Of a stretch of 33,222 bases of DNA, positions 23,127-29,563 are shown piece by piece. The notes under the pieces are model-generated. The model was not told the DNA's origin and did no database searches. It saw nothing but the letters and a program-made list of their open reading frames with translations. The stretch's first letter is position 1. Each line of letters starts with the position of its first letter. Origin of the DNA: an uncultured Prochlorococcus sp. (GTDB lineage: Bacteria > Cyanobacteriota > Cyanobacteriia > PCC-6307 > Cyanobiaceae); assembly GCA_902612005.1 (NCBI GenBank), contig CACMCA010000013.1, forward strand, positions 1 to 33,222. The letters run 5' to 3'. A program made the position numbers and the translations under genes.

Positions 23127-23274
23127 TCCCCATCACCCAGACTTTTTAAAATCTTAGCACTATATATGGTGTTAGTAAGTATTTAAAATTACCTATTGAT
23201 GGGGTTGTTTGTTTCTGTTTATTTTGTCATTATAGGAGTCCCCATCACCTAGGCTCGTAAGAGTCTTTTTTTTT
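23127..23274 (+). ncRNA. Leader RNA or small RNA with alternative pairings upstream of DUF3303 gene
   Basis: Two near-identical copies of TCCCCATCACC(C/T)AG(A/G)CT occur at 23127-23143 and 23239-23255. Between them TGATGGGG (23197-23204) is complementary to CCCCATCA in both. Pairing with copy 2 extends by CCTA (23192-23195) with TAGG (23250-23253), which would consume the 5' arm of the terminator at 23251-23274. So the RNA could switch between terminator and anti-terminator forms. Alternatively it is an sRNA with a C-rich seed. No known family matched from memory. Confidence 0.5.
23251..23274 (+). terminator. Intrinsic terminator with GTAA tetraloop
   Basis: AGGCTC (23251-23256) pairs with GAGTCT (23261-23266) with one G-T pair around the GNRA-type loop GTAA, followed by T8. 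It precedes the DUF3303 gene by about 100 bases, so it ends a separate small RNA or attenuates that gene. Confidence 0.75.
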
Positions 23275-23375
23275 GTTTTCTTTCCCATAGGGTAATGAGT
23301 TTTTAATTAGTGTTTAAAGACTTTTTATTTAATTTTTAAATTCGATAATTAATAATTAAAAAAATAATTTTATTC

Positions 23376-23687
23376 ATGCAAACTTACATCGTACACTGGC
23401 AATTTCCAGATCAAGAAAGTCATATGCAAGGGGCCGAGGCTTTTGCAGGTTTTGTTGAAGGAGGATGCGAAGGTGATGAATTTGATGGGTTTAAAGTTCT
23501 TAATCGAGTAGTAAATCCTGAGGGAGCTAATGGTTGGGCAATAGTTGAATCTTCAAACCATCAGAACATTTGGAAATGGAGTAGTATTTGGGTCGATAAT
23601 TTTGGCGTAGAAATTGAAGTTACACCAGTCCTAACTGATAAAGAATTTCTTTCCGTCCATAAAGAAATTTCAGCAGCCTCTTACTAA
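23376..23687 (+). CDS. DUF3303 domain protein, 103 aa
   Basis: A soluble dimeric alpha-beta barrel-sized protein: MQTYIVHWQFPDQESHMQGA, then NPEGANGWAIVESSNHQ, IWKWSSIWVDNFGVEIEVTP and a C-terminal LTDKEFLSVHK. These are hallmarks of the cyanobacterial DUF3303 family; function is unknown. Base composition is less AT-rich than the neighbours, which suggests high expression or strong conservation. The leader at 23127-23274 may control it. Confidence 0.9.
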   Translation: MQTYIVHWQFPDQESHMQGAEAFAGFVEGGCEGDEFDGFKVLNRVVNPEGANGWAIVESSNHQNIWKWSSIWVDNFGVEIEVTPVLTDKEFLSVHKEISAASY

Positions 23688-23748
23688 TAGTTAATCTTTT
23701 GAGTGTTTGACTGTTGATCTAATATAAAAGGGTAGTACTTGTTTTTTT

Positions 23749-23916
23749 ATGGGAAAATTTTCTTCTGAAGAAATTGAAAGACAATACAATTTAATAAAAA
23801 TGCTTTTAGCTGAACCTGAAAAGTATAGAGATGCCATATATGCAATAAAGAAGGATATTGCATATATTCCAATAGAGCTTAAAAAAAAACTAGAGGAAGA
23901 AAATATCACCTTGTGA
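23749..23916 (+). CDS. Charged helical protein, 55 aa
   Basis: The frame encodes MGKFSSEEIERQYNLIKMLL, then AEPEKYRDAIYAIKKDIAYI and an acidic-basic helix. ATG start. A hydrophobic 72-aa frame on the opposite strand covers the same bases, but this one has a natural charged-helix composition. No family recognised. Confidence 0.65.
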   Translation: MGKFSSEEIERQYNLIKMLLAEPEKYRDAIYAIKKDIAYIPIELKKKLEEENITL

Positions 23917-23985
23917 TTGAAACCTAAATGGCATTCATAATGATCTTTAATTTTTAAAAATTAGTTAATTTCTTTTTTTTGTAAA

Positions 23986-24150
23986 CTAACCAAGAGAGTC
24001 TAAATCTCTTCGATGGTGAACTGAATTTCCATCATCTTGTGAAACTTTCTGTTCTCTCATTAAATCTGCAATTGTTGGAAAATCTTTTGCATTATCAAGA
24101 TCTCTTGCATTTTTATCTTGAATTGCGAATGGTGATCTTTTTAAATTCAT
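23986..24150 (-). CDS. Hydrophilic small protein, 54 aa
   Basis: MNLKRSPFAIQDKNARDLDN leads to FPTIADLMREQKVSQDDGNS and HHRRDLDSLG. Probably disordered or helical, with no membrane segment. The ATG lies 11 bases after the stop of the 61-aa gene, so the two form an operon. Function unknown. Confidence 0.65.
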   Translation of the reverse strand: MNLKRSPFAIQDKNARDLDNAKDFPTIADLMREQKVSQDDGNSVHHRRDLDSLG

Positions 24151-24161
24151 AATTAATTACC

Positions 24162-24347
24162 TCAATATTTTTGTTGGATTCTGATTACAGATCCTGGATT
24201 GTCATGTACGTAAGAGTTGAATTCTCTCGCAAGCATTAGGCAATCGTATGCATCGCGTGCATAGAAGCCGACTTCATGTGTATTATTTGATGAATCTTTG
24301 TAACTCAACACATATTTATTACAAGATTTTATTGGTGTTGAAGGCAT
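24162..24347 (-). CDS. Small soluble protein, 61 aa
   Basis: Alternating beta strands and a helix are suggested: NKYVLSYKDSSNNTHEVGFY, then ARDAYDCLMLAREFNSYVHD and SVIRIQQKY. It has two Cys (residues 9 and 35). ATG start; first gene of a two-gene minus-strand unit. The pattern (beta hairpin, then a helix with ARDAxD) is like small ligand- or nucleic-acid-binding domains, but I assign none. Confidence 0.7.
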   Translation of the reverse strand: MPSTPIKSCNKYVLSYKDSSNNTHEVGFYARDAYDCLMLAREFNSYVHDNPGSVIRIQQKY

Positions 24348-24586
24348 TTAATTTATTTCAGATACCACTAATTTCTAACTAGTCATACTCATCAACCGAC
24401 TTATAAAAATGTACGGTTTAAAGCACAAACATATACGGATAGAGGACCAGCAATTAAATTTAAAAATGGATATAATAACTAGGTAAGTTTGGATGAAGAT
24501 AGATAATATTTTCTGGTAATCCTATAGTTCTCTATGAGATAAGAGCTTATTTGGAAAGTAACTTGAAGTTAAATAATTTAGCTTTA

Positions 24587-24745
24587 CTAATTTACCAAAT
24601 ATCTCGCCAAATTAGTCTTTTCGAAATTATAAATATATTTTTCTCCATCATCATCACCATCATCATCATCATTGAAGGAAGAAACTAAAACATAAACTCC
24701 TCCAAGTCCCAATAACATAGATAAATATAGAATAGGATCTGTCAT
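24587..24745 (-). CDS. Membrane microprotein with poly-Asp loop, 52 aa
   Basis: MTDPILYLSMLLGLGGVYVL forms one membrane helix, followed by an acidic run NDDDDGDDDGE and then EKTNLARYLVN. The Asp run is encoded by a trinucleotide microsatellite of ATC/ACC units at about 24648-24674, which may vary in length between strains. The acidic loop could bind Ca or Mg; this is inference. ATG start; 193 bases to the divergent yedK. Confidence 0.6.
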   Translation of the reverse strand: MTDPILYLSMLLGLGGVYVLVSSFNDDDDGDDDGEKYIYNFEKTNLARYLVN

Positions 24746-24937
24746 TTCTTTATTTTGAACCAATCAAATTAAATTTGAGGAAGCTTTTAAATATCTATAT
24801 TTTCTTTTAATTATTTAAATAAAAAACTTTCTACCATCAAAAAATTGTTTTTTTTATTTGAGAAAACTGAAAGTAGATCTAAAATAAGGTAAATTTGCTT
24901 TTTTTAAAGTGAGTTTTAAAAAGATTTTGAAAAATCA

Positions 24938-25576
24938 ATGTGCGGAAGATTTGAGCTGAAAACTAAATTTGATAAGTTGCCAAAGGTTTTGAAACAAGAC
25001 TATCCGAGTGGACTTGAATCTAAATACGAGACTCAAAATCTAATAAGACCTAATGATCCTGTACTTGTAATTAAAAACGAAGGAAGGATTAAAACTACTT
25101 TTATGACATGGGGCTTTATTTCCCCTTGGGCGAAAGAGCCATTTGATAAAGAGAGACCAAGGCCATTTAATGCAAGATCAGAAACTGTGGAAGAAAAAAA
25201 ATTGTTTAGTGGAAGCTGGAAACATAAAAGGTGCCTAATACCTGCGAGTGGTTTTTTTGAAAAAAAATATCTTGTTCGAAAAGCGAATCATAAAACTTTT
25301 TGGTTGGGAGGAATTTGGAGTAAGTGGACCTCAACAGATGGAGCAGAACTTGAGAGTTGCTTAGTTTTAACAACTGAACCAAATGATTTAATTAAACCTT
25401 TACATAGCCGCATGCCCGTAATCGTACCTAATGGATATGAAGAACAATGGACAGGGCAAGTGAAAGATGCAGATGAATTAAAAAGATTATTCCCAATCAT
25501 GAGGAGTTGGTCATCTGATGGTTGGCTAGTAGAAGATGTAAAGAGAAAAGAAACTGATCAAATGAGTTTATTTTAA
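24938..25576 (+). CDS. yedK: SOS response-associated DNA-protein crosslink protein YedK/HMCES
   Basis: An SRAP-domain protein of 212 aa that covalently traps abasic sites in single-stranded DNA through Cys2. The start MCGRF places that Cys right after the initiator, fixing the ATG. Other catalytic residues are visible: Asn78 (PFNARSET), Glu108 (PASGFFEKK) and His156 (LHSRMPVIV). It protects stalled replication forks. It is divergent from the poly-Asp gene. I found no LexA-box match upstream. Confidence 0.95.
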   Translation: MCGRFELKTKFDKLPKVLKQDYPSGLESKYETQNLIRPNDPVLVIKNEGRIKTTFMTWGFISPWAKEPFDKERPRPFNARSETVEEKKLFSGSWKHKRCLIPASGFFEKKYLVRKANHKTFWLGGIWSKWTSTDGAELESCLVLTTEPNDLIKPLHSRMPVIVPNGYEEQWTGQVKDADELKRLFPIMRSWSSDGWLVEDVKRKETDQMSLF

Positions 25577-25608
25577 ATGGAATGCTTACTAATTCCAAGG
25601 TTAGATTA

Positions 25609-25854
25609 ATGGCTAAATCTTTTTGGTTGATTAATTCAAATAGGTCAGAAGTTAAAAGATTCATGAAAAACGATAAGAGCATTGATGGGGTTTTTGAGTA
25701 TATGTTTATAGATACTGGAAAAATAGAAGGAGGATTAGGAAACAAACCTCCAATAATGACAAATACAGTTTCTGTTGAAATAGATTTAGCTAGAGAAATT
25801 TATGAAAGATTACTTTCTCAGGGATGGAGGAAGATTGAAAAAGTTTGGTCTTAG
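25609..25854 (+). CDS. DUF1651-like protein, 81 aa
   Basis: MAKSFWLINSNRSEVKRFMK begins like the 71-aa protein at 22869, and AREIYERLLSQGWRKIEKVW ends with the GW pattern of DUF1651. ATG 25609 is preferred over ATG 25582, because the resemblance begins here and AAGG lies upstream. It is 32 bases after yedK on the same strand, so it may be cotranscribed. Function unknown. Confidence 0.75.
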   Translation: MAKSFWLINSNRSEVKRFMKNDKSIDGVFEYMFIDTGKIEGGLGNKPPIMTNTVSVEIDLAREIYERLLSQGWRKIEKVWS

Positions 25855-26003
25855 AAAGAAAGTTATTAGATCTATACAACAGAAATTATTGATGGAAATA
25901 ATTTGAAATCCAATAATGGGAGTATTAACTTAAATTGACAGCCGATCTACAATATGGGGAGATTGGTTAATTATTTAGTGCAGATAAAAAAGAATCATCT
26001 AAA

Positions 26004-26726
26004 ATGGCTACCAGAATAAATAAATATTTAAGCGAAGTCGGTTATTGTTCTAGAAGAGAAGCAGATAGACTAATTTTAAAAGGAAAGGTAACCATTAATG
26101 GCAAAATTCCAGAAATTGGTGCCAAAGTAGAAGAAAGTGATCAAGTAGAAGTTAAAGGTCAAAGAATAGAAAAATCAACAAGACAAAAAAACGTATACTT
26201 AGCCTTTAATAAACCTGTGGGAATTGTTTGCACAACAGATAGAAAAGTAGAACCCAATAATGTAATAGATTTCATTAATTATCCTAAAAGAATTTTCCCT
26301 ATAGGTAGATTAGATAAGCTCAGTGAGGGATTGATTTTTTTAACTAATGATGGGGATATTGTTAATAAAATACTCAGAGCAAGAAATAATCATGAAAAAG
26401 AATATATTGTAAAAGTTAATCGTCCAATTAACAGCGATTTTATTCAAAGCATGAGTAGTGGAGTTGAAATATTAGGCACAATAACTAAGAATTGTTTCGT
26501 AAAACAATTGGGGGCAAAAAAATTTAAAATAATACTCACTCAAGGTATTAACCGTCAGATTAGAAGAATGTGTGAGGCCTTGGGCTACAGAGTAAAATCA
26601 TTAAAGCGTGTAAGAATTATGAATATTAAGTTAGATTTGCCAAAAGGAGAATATAGAGAATTTAGCAAAGAAGAACTCTTAGAATTAAATGCTTTACTAG
26701 AAAACTCCTCGAAAACTTACGACTAA
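26004..26726 (+). CDS. rluF: RluF-type 23S rRNA pseudouridine synthase
   Basis: An RsuA-family enzyme of 240 aa: an N-terminal S4 RNA-binding domain (RINKYLSEVGYCSRREADRL), then the catalytic domain with GRLDKLSEGLIFLTN (Asp104), DIVNKILRARNNHEKEY, GINRQIRRMCEALGY and RVRIMNIKLDLPKGEYR. The motifs fit RluF, which in E. coli modifies U2604 near the peptidyl transferase centre, better than RsuA or RluB. It is convergent with the hli gene 31 bases away. Confidence 0.88.
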   Translation: MATRINKYLSEVGYCSRREADRLILKGKVTINGKIPEIGAKVEESDQVEVKGQRIEKSTRQKNVYLAFNKPVGIVCTTDRKVEPNNVIDFINYPKRIFPIGRLDKLSEGLIFLTNDGDIVNKILRARNNHEKEYIVKVNRPINSDFIQSMSSGVEILGTITKNCFVKQLGAKKFKIILTQGINRQIRRMCEALGYRVKSLKRVRIMNIKLDLPKGEYREFSKEELLELNALLENSSKTYD

Positions 26727-26757
26727 TTAAAAAACAACCAAAATATGAGTTGCTCAT

Positions 26758-27012
26758 TTAAAGAATTGGATATGCTATCCAACCAAATAAGGTGTAGTTA
26801 ATAATCACGGCCATGAATCCAATCATTGCAAGTCTTCCATTAGTTCTTTCTGCAATAAACCAATAGCTATTTGGCCATTCAAATTTAGTTGAAATAGATA
26901 CTTGATCTTTTGCCAGTGGAGTCCCTTCAGAAGTATTGTCCTGATCTAGATAATAATTACTATCTGGGTAAAAACTTTCACTTGACATATTTTCTGATTT
27001 GAAATCAATCAT
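26758..27012 (-). CDS. hli: High-light-inducible protein, 84 aa (stand-alone)
   Basis: A long polar N-terminus (MIDFKSENMSSESFYPDSNY, then DQDNTSEGTPLAKDQ) precedes the chlorophyll-binding helix AERTNGRLAMIGFMAVIINY and TLFGWIAYPIL. The helix is closest to that of the 42-aa Hli at 13306. ATG at 27012; a second in-frame ATG eight codons in is possible. It sits 74 bases downstream of the decayed gene at 27087-27322. Confidence 0.92.
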   Translation of the reverse strand: MIDFKSENMSSESFYPDSNYYLDQDNTSEGTPLAKDQVSISTKFEWPNSYWFIAERTNGRLAMIGFMAVIINYTLFGWIAYPIL

Positions 27013-27086
27013 TTTATTAAAAATTTTAACTTTATATATCTTAAAAACTAAAAAAGCTAAATAGGTTAAAAGGAGCTCAGAATTTT

Positions 27087-27322
27087 TTATTTATCAAGTA
27101 GTTTTTTACCCCACCAATTCAAATAAGTAAAATACAAAACAGGCAAAACAAAAATAAAATCTTAGAAAGTCTAGGTAAAGACCATAAGACCTCACCAAAA
27201 TTGTAAGGAGTTAATTTTCCTAATTTTTCACTAGGCAAAATCAGGCAATCGCTGAAAAGCAATTCAGGTCTATAGGATTTGAACAAGGGACATAGTGTTC
27301 CTAAAGCGCCTGGGAAAAATAT
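27087..27322 (-). pseudogene. Decayed gene with lost start codon and frameshift (unknown family)
   Basis: From 27322 an open frame reads FFPGALGTLCPLFKSYRPEL, then LFSDCLILPSEKLGKLTPYN and FGEVLWSLPRLSKILF, with a C-terminal helix, ending at TGA 27119-27121. The other frame continues sensibly as LNWWGKKLLDK to TAA 27087. The codon at the expected start, in TAATA overlapping the upstream stop, is ATA where a TAATG coupling would have ATG. Two lesions suggest a pseudogene of ~78 codons; ATA initiation or sequence error are alternatives. Confidence 0.6.
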
Positions 27323-27759
27323 TAAATAAATCTAAAAAGAATATCTCCCACAGTGCGAAAAAATCCAAATCTATTTTTTTCTTTTGGAATAAGAAAATTT
27401 TTGCAATATTTATCACTATCTCCCACTAGCTTTTCTAATTCCAACTTTGAATCTTTATATCTTTGACTTTTTTTATTACCAAGTTGATATGTACATAAGA
27501 ATTTCAATCTTTCATTCTTGATTAAAGGTTGTAATTGCTTTACAAGAAAAAAAATTGTAAGGGAGAGACTTATTAAACCTGCAAAAATGAGAATTGAGGA
27601 ATAAATAGATGAAGAAAAAGAATAATTATTTTTCCTTTTTTCTATTTTTCTAGATTTGGGATAAACTTTTTTTCTTCTTGAAGTTTTTCTTCCCTTAACA
27701 CTATTTTGAGTTATTCTTTTAGTTCTTTTTTTAAACAAACTTTTTGCGAACACACTCAT
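27322..27759 (-). CDS. Very basic single-span membrane protein, 145 aa
   Basis: The first ~45 residues are strongly basic (KKRTKRITQNSVKGRKTSRR), perhaps cytoplasmic and able to touch nucleic acid or lipid. A membrane helix follows at about 52-73 (SILIFAGLISLSLTIFFLV). The C-terminal ~70 residues hold two Cys (FLCTYQLGNKKSQRYKDS and DKYCKNFLIPKEK). ATG start. It is followed without gap by the decayed gene. Function unknown. Confidence 0.72.
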   Translation of the reverse strand: MSVFAKSLFKKRTKRITQNSVKGRKTSRRKKVYPKSRKIEKRKNNYSFSSSIYSSILIFAGLISLSLTIFFLVKQLQPLIKNERLKFLCTYQLGNKKSQRYKDSKLELEKLVGDSDKYCKNFLIPKEKNRFGFFRTVGDILFRFI

Positions 27760-27930
27760 ATATTTCTTTTATCGTTTAGAAGTTGGCAAAACAAGTTAGC
27801 AATACATAAAAAGTTTTATAAGGTATTAAAAAATTTCAGAGCTAATGCTTTAGAGAAATATTAATTCATCAAAATTATAAAAATTATTTGTCTTGGGGGA
27901 ATTGGTTTTGATAGTAAAACTGTTATTCAC

Positions 27931-28554
27931 TTAAACTTTCCTCCAAACTGCTAACAGTTTTCCCTGAAAAACTACTGCATTAAAATCCAATTCGATAGGT
28001 TCATATGATGGATTTGCTGCCTCAAGAAAAATTTTTCCATTTCTTTTAAAATAATATTTTAAAGTTGTTCCTAATCCTGGAACCATCGCACTTACTATTG
28101 TTCCATTTCTTAATGAGTATGAATCAGTAATTTTCTCCATGAGAACCATGTCGCCATCGGCTATACATGCATCTATCATTGAGTCTCCATTAACTGTGAG
28201 AGCAAAAATATTTTTCTTTTTTAAAATTTCAGAAAAATCTAGATTTTCATTTATATCAGAATAAGTTTCTATAAGACCGCCTGCTGCCACAGAGCCCATA
28301 ATTGGAACACCCCCCAAAACTTCATCAACAATTTGAAGAGTTCTAGCCTTACCCTCTTGCCAGCTAATAAAACCTTTTTGCTGTAAGTGTTTAAGTCTAC
28401 TTTGGATTGGCGCTGGAGACCTTAAACCCATTGCCTGCATCATTTGTCTTATTGAGGGACTATGATGATAATCTTTCATATAACTTTTAATCCATTCATA
28501 AAGCTCCTTCTGAGCATCTGAAAGATTATCGTTTTCAGGATAATTCAAAACCAA
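27931..28554 (-). CDS. lexA: LexA repressor
   Basis: SOS regulator of 207 aa. The N-terminal winged helix (~10-75: LSDAQKELYEWIKSYM, SPSIRQMMQAMGLRSPAPI) is followed by the self-cleavage peptidase: scissile Ala91-Gly92 in GSVAAGGL, nucleophile Ser125 in NGDSMIDA and Lys166 in TTLKYYF, so RecA-stimulated cleavage should work. Some cyanobacterial LexA proteins lack these residues; this one has them. No ATG fits; the start is TTG 28554 (or TTG 28548). It follows argF by 58 bases and its start overlaps an operator-like repeat. Confidence 0.95.
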   Translation of the reverse strand: MVLNYPENDNLSDAQKELYEWIKSYMKDYHHSPSIRQMMQAMGLRSPAPIQSRLKHLQQKGFISWQEGKARTLQIVDEVLGGVPIMGSVAAGGLIETYSDINENLDFSEILKKKNIFALTVNGDSMIDACIADGDMVLMEKITDSYSLRNGTIVSAMVPGLGTTLKYYFKRNGKIFLEAANPSYEPIELDFNAVVFQGKLLAVWRKV

Positions 28555-28582
28555 AACAAATGTACTCTAATACATTTGTACC
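28553..28582 (-). promoter_or_regulatory. Tandem LexA-box-like operator at lexA start
   Basis: Minus strand: GGTACAAATGTATT (28569-28582) and AGTACATTTGTTTT (28553-28566) each fit the cyanobacterial LexA box RGTACNNNDGTWCB except one C-to-T change. The arms CAAATGTA and TACATTTG form a perfect inverted repeat with a 6-base spacer (28557-28578). The lower box covers the TTG start, suggesting autoregulation. Confidence 0.55.
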
Positions 28583-28612
28583 TATAACATCAAAGAATTG
28601 CAAGTAGGGCGA

Positions 28613-29536
28613 TTAAAACATGCAAGCTAAAAGTGCTTGTTGCGCATGCAATCTATTTTCAGCCTGATCAAAAATTCTACTTTTATCACTTTCGATTACA
28701 GCATCAATTATCTCTTTATTTCTATAAGCAGGAAGGCAATGAAGAATAATTGCATCTTTATTAGCTTTATTAACCAAATGATTGTCAATAGTAAAGCCAT
28801 TGAAATCCTTATCTTTTTCTTCTTTTTTACTTTCTTCACCCATGGAAGACCAGACGTCAGTATATAAAACATTGGCACCTCTTACAGCACTATCAGGATC
28901 ATGCATGATTTTTAGTAAATTATCATTTTTATAAATTTTGCGTGCTCTCTCGATCAAAGTTGAGTTAGGCTCATAACCCCTAGGGCATGCAACCCTTACT
29001 TCAACTCCTAATAAGGCCCCACATAAAATTAGAGAATTAGCAACGTTATTTCCATCCCCTATAAATGTCAAGATTACATTTTTAAAATCTATAAATTCTT
29101 CCTTAATAGTTAAAAAATCAGCAAGTGCCTGACATGGATGTTCTAAATCTGTGAGGGCATTAATAACAGGTTTAGTAGACCATTTTGCATATTCTTCTAA
29201 ATCTGAGTGGTTAAAAGTTCTTATTGCAATTACATCGCAATACCTACTGAGAACTCTTGCTGTATCCTTTATTGGCTCACCTCTACCAATTTGTGAAGTA
29301 GTAGGATTTAGATCAATTGTGGTCCCTCCCAGCCTTGACATTGCAACTTGAAAACTTACTCTTGTACGAGTTGAAGACTTGTCAAATATTAACCCCAATA
29401 CTTTATTTTTATAATCAATATTAATATCATTATTTTTTAAATTTGTTGCGAGATCGATTATATGATTAACTTCTTCGGTTGACATGTCCAAGCTCGAAAT
29501 AAAGTCTTTTTTTGCAAGCTTGTTGGGTTTAATCAT
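28613..29536 (-). CDS. argF: Ornithine carbamoyltransferase
   Basis: Makes citrulline from ornithine and carbamoyl phosphate in arginine synthesis. It has 307 aa, the usual length. The carbamoyl-phosphate loop STRTR is at 55-59, HPCQ at 133-136, and the ornithine-side HCLP at 266-269. The loop normally written SMGxE is SMGEES near 231-236, followed by a charged insert. ATG start, 27 bases after the ftsH stop, so it is probably in an ftsH-argF-lexA string. Confidence 0.97.
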   Translation of the reverse strand: MIKPNKLAKKDFISSLDMSTEEVNHIIDLATNLKNNDINIDYKNKVLGLIFDKSSTRTRVSFQVAMSRLGGTTIDLNPTTSQIGRGEPIKDTARVLSRYCDVIAIRTFNHSDLEEYAKWSTKPVINALTDLEHPCQALADFLTIKEEFIDFKNVILTFIGDGNNVANSLILCGALLGVEVRVACPRGYEPNSTLIERARKIYKNDNLLKIMHDPDSAVRGANVLYTDVWSSMGEESKKEEKDKDFNGFTIDNHLVNKANKDAIILHCLPAYRNKEIIDAVIESDKSRIFDQAENRLHAQQALLACMF

Positions 29537-29563
29537 AAATTTCTTAAATAAACATTAATTCTA

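Noticed and set aside
23085..23160. Fluoride riboswitch on the minus strand (GGTGATGG similarity)
   Set aside because: The 3' conserved segment is missing and the expected stems do not form; the plus-strand pairing model explains the bases better.
23691..23909. 72-codon minus-strand hydrophobic frame
   Set aside because: Antisense to the 55-aa charged helical protein at 23749-23916, which has the better start and composition; mirror frames of Lys/Glu-rich genes appear hydrophobic.
24408..24485. 25-codon frame starting ATG 24409
   Set aside because: No Shine-Dalgarno sequence, random composition, and a competing frame reads more like protein.
27255..27300. Possible tRNA T-arm (GTTCAAATCC on the minus strand)
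   Set aside because: The flanking bases do not form a T-stem or acceptor stem, there is no anticodon arm, and the stretch is explained by the decayed protein frame.
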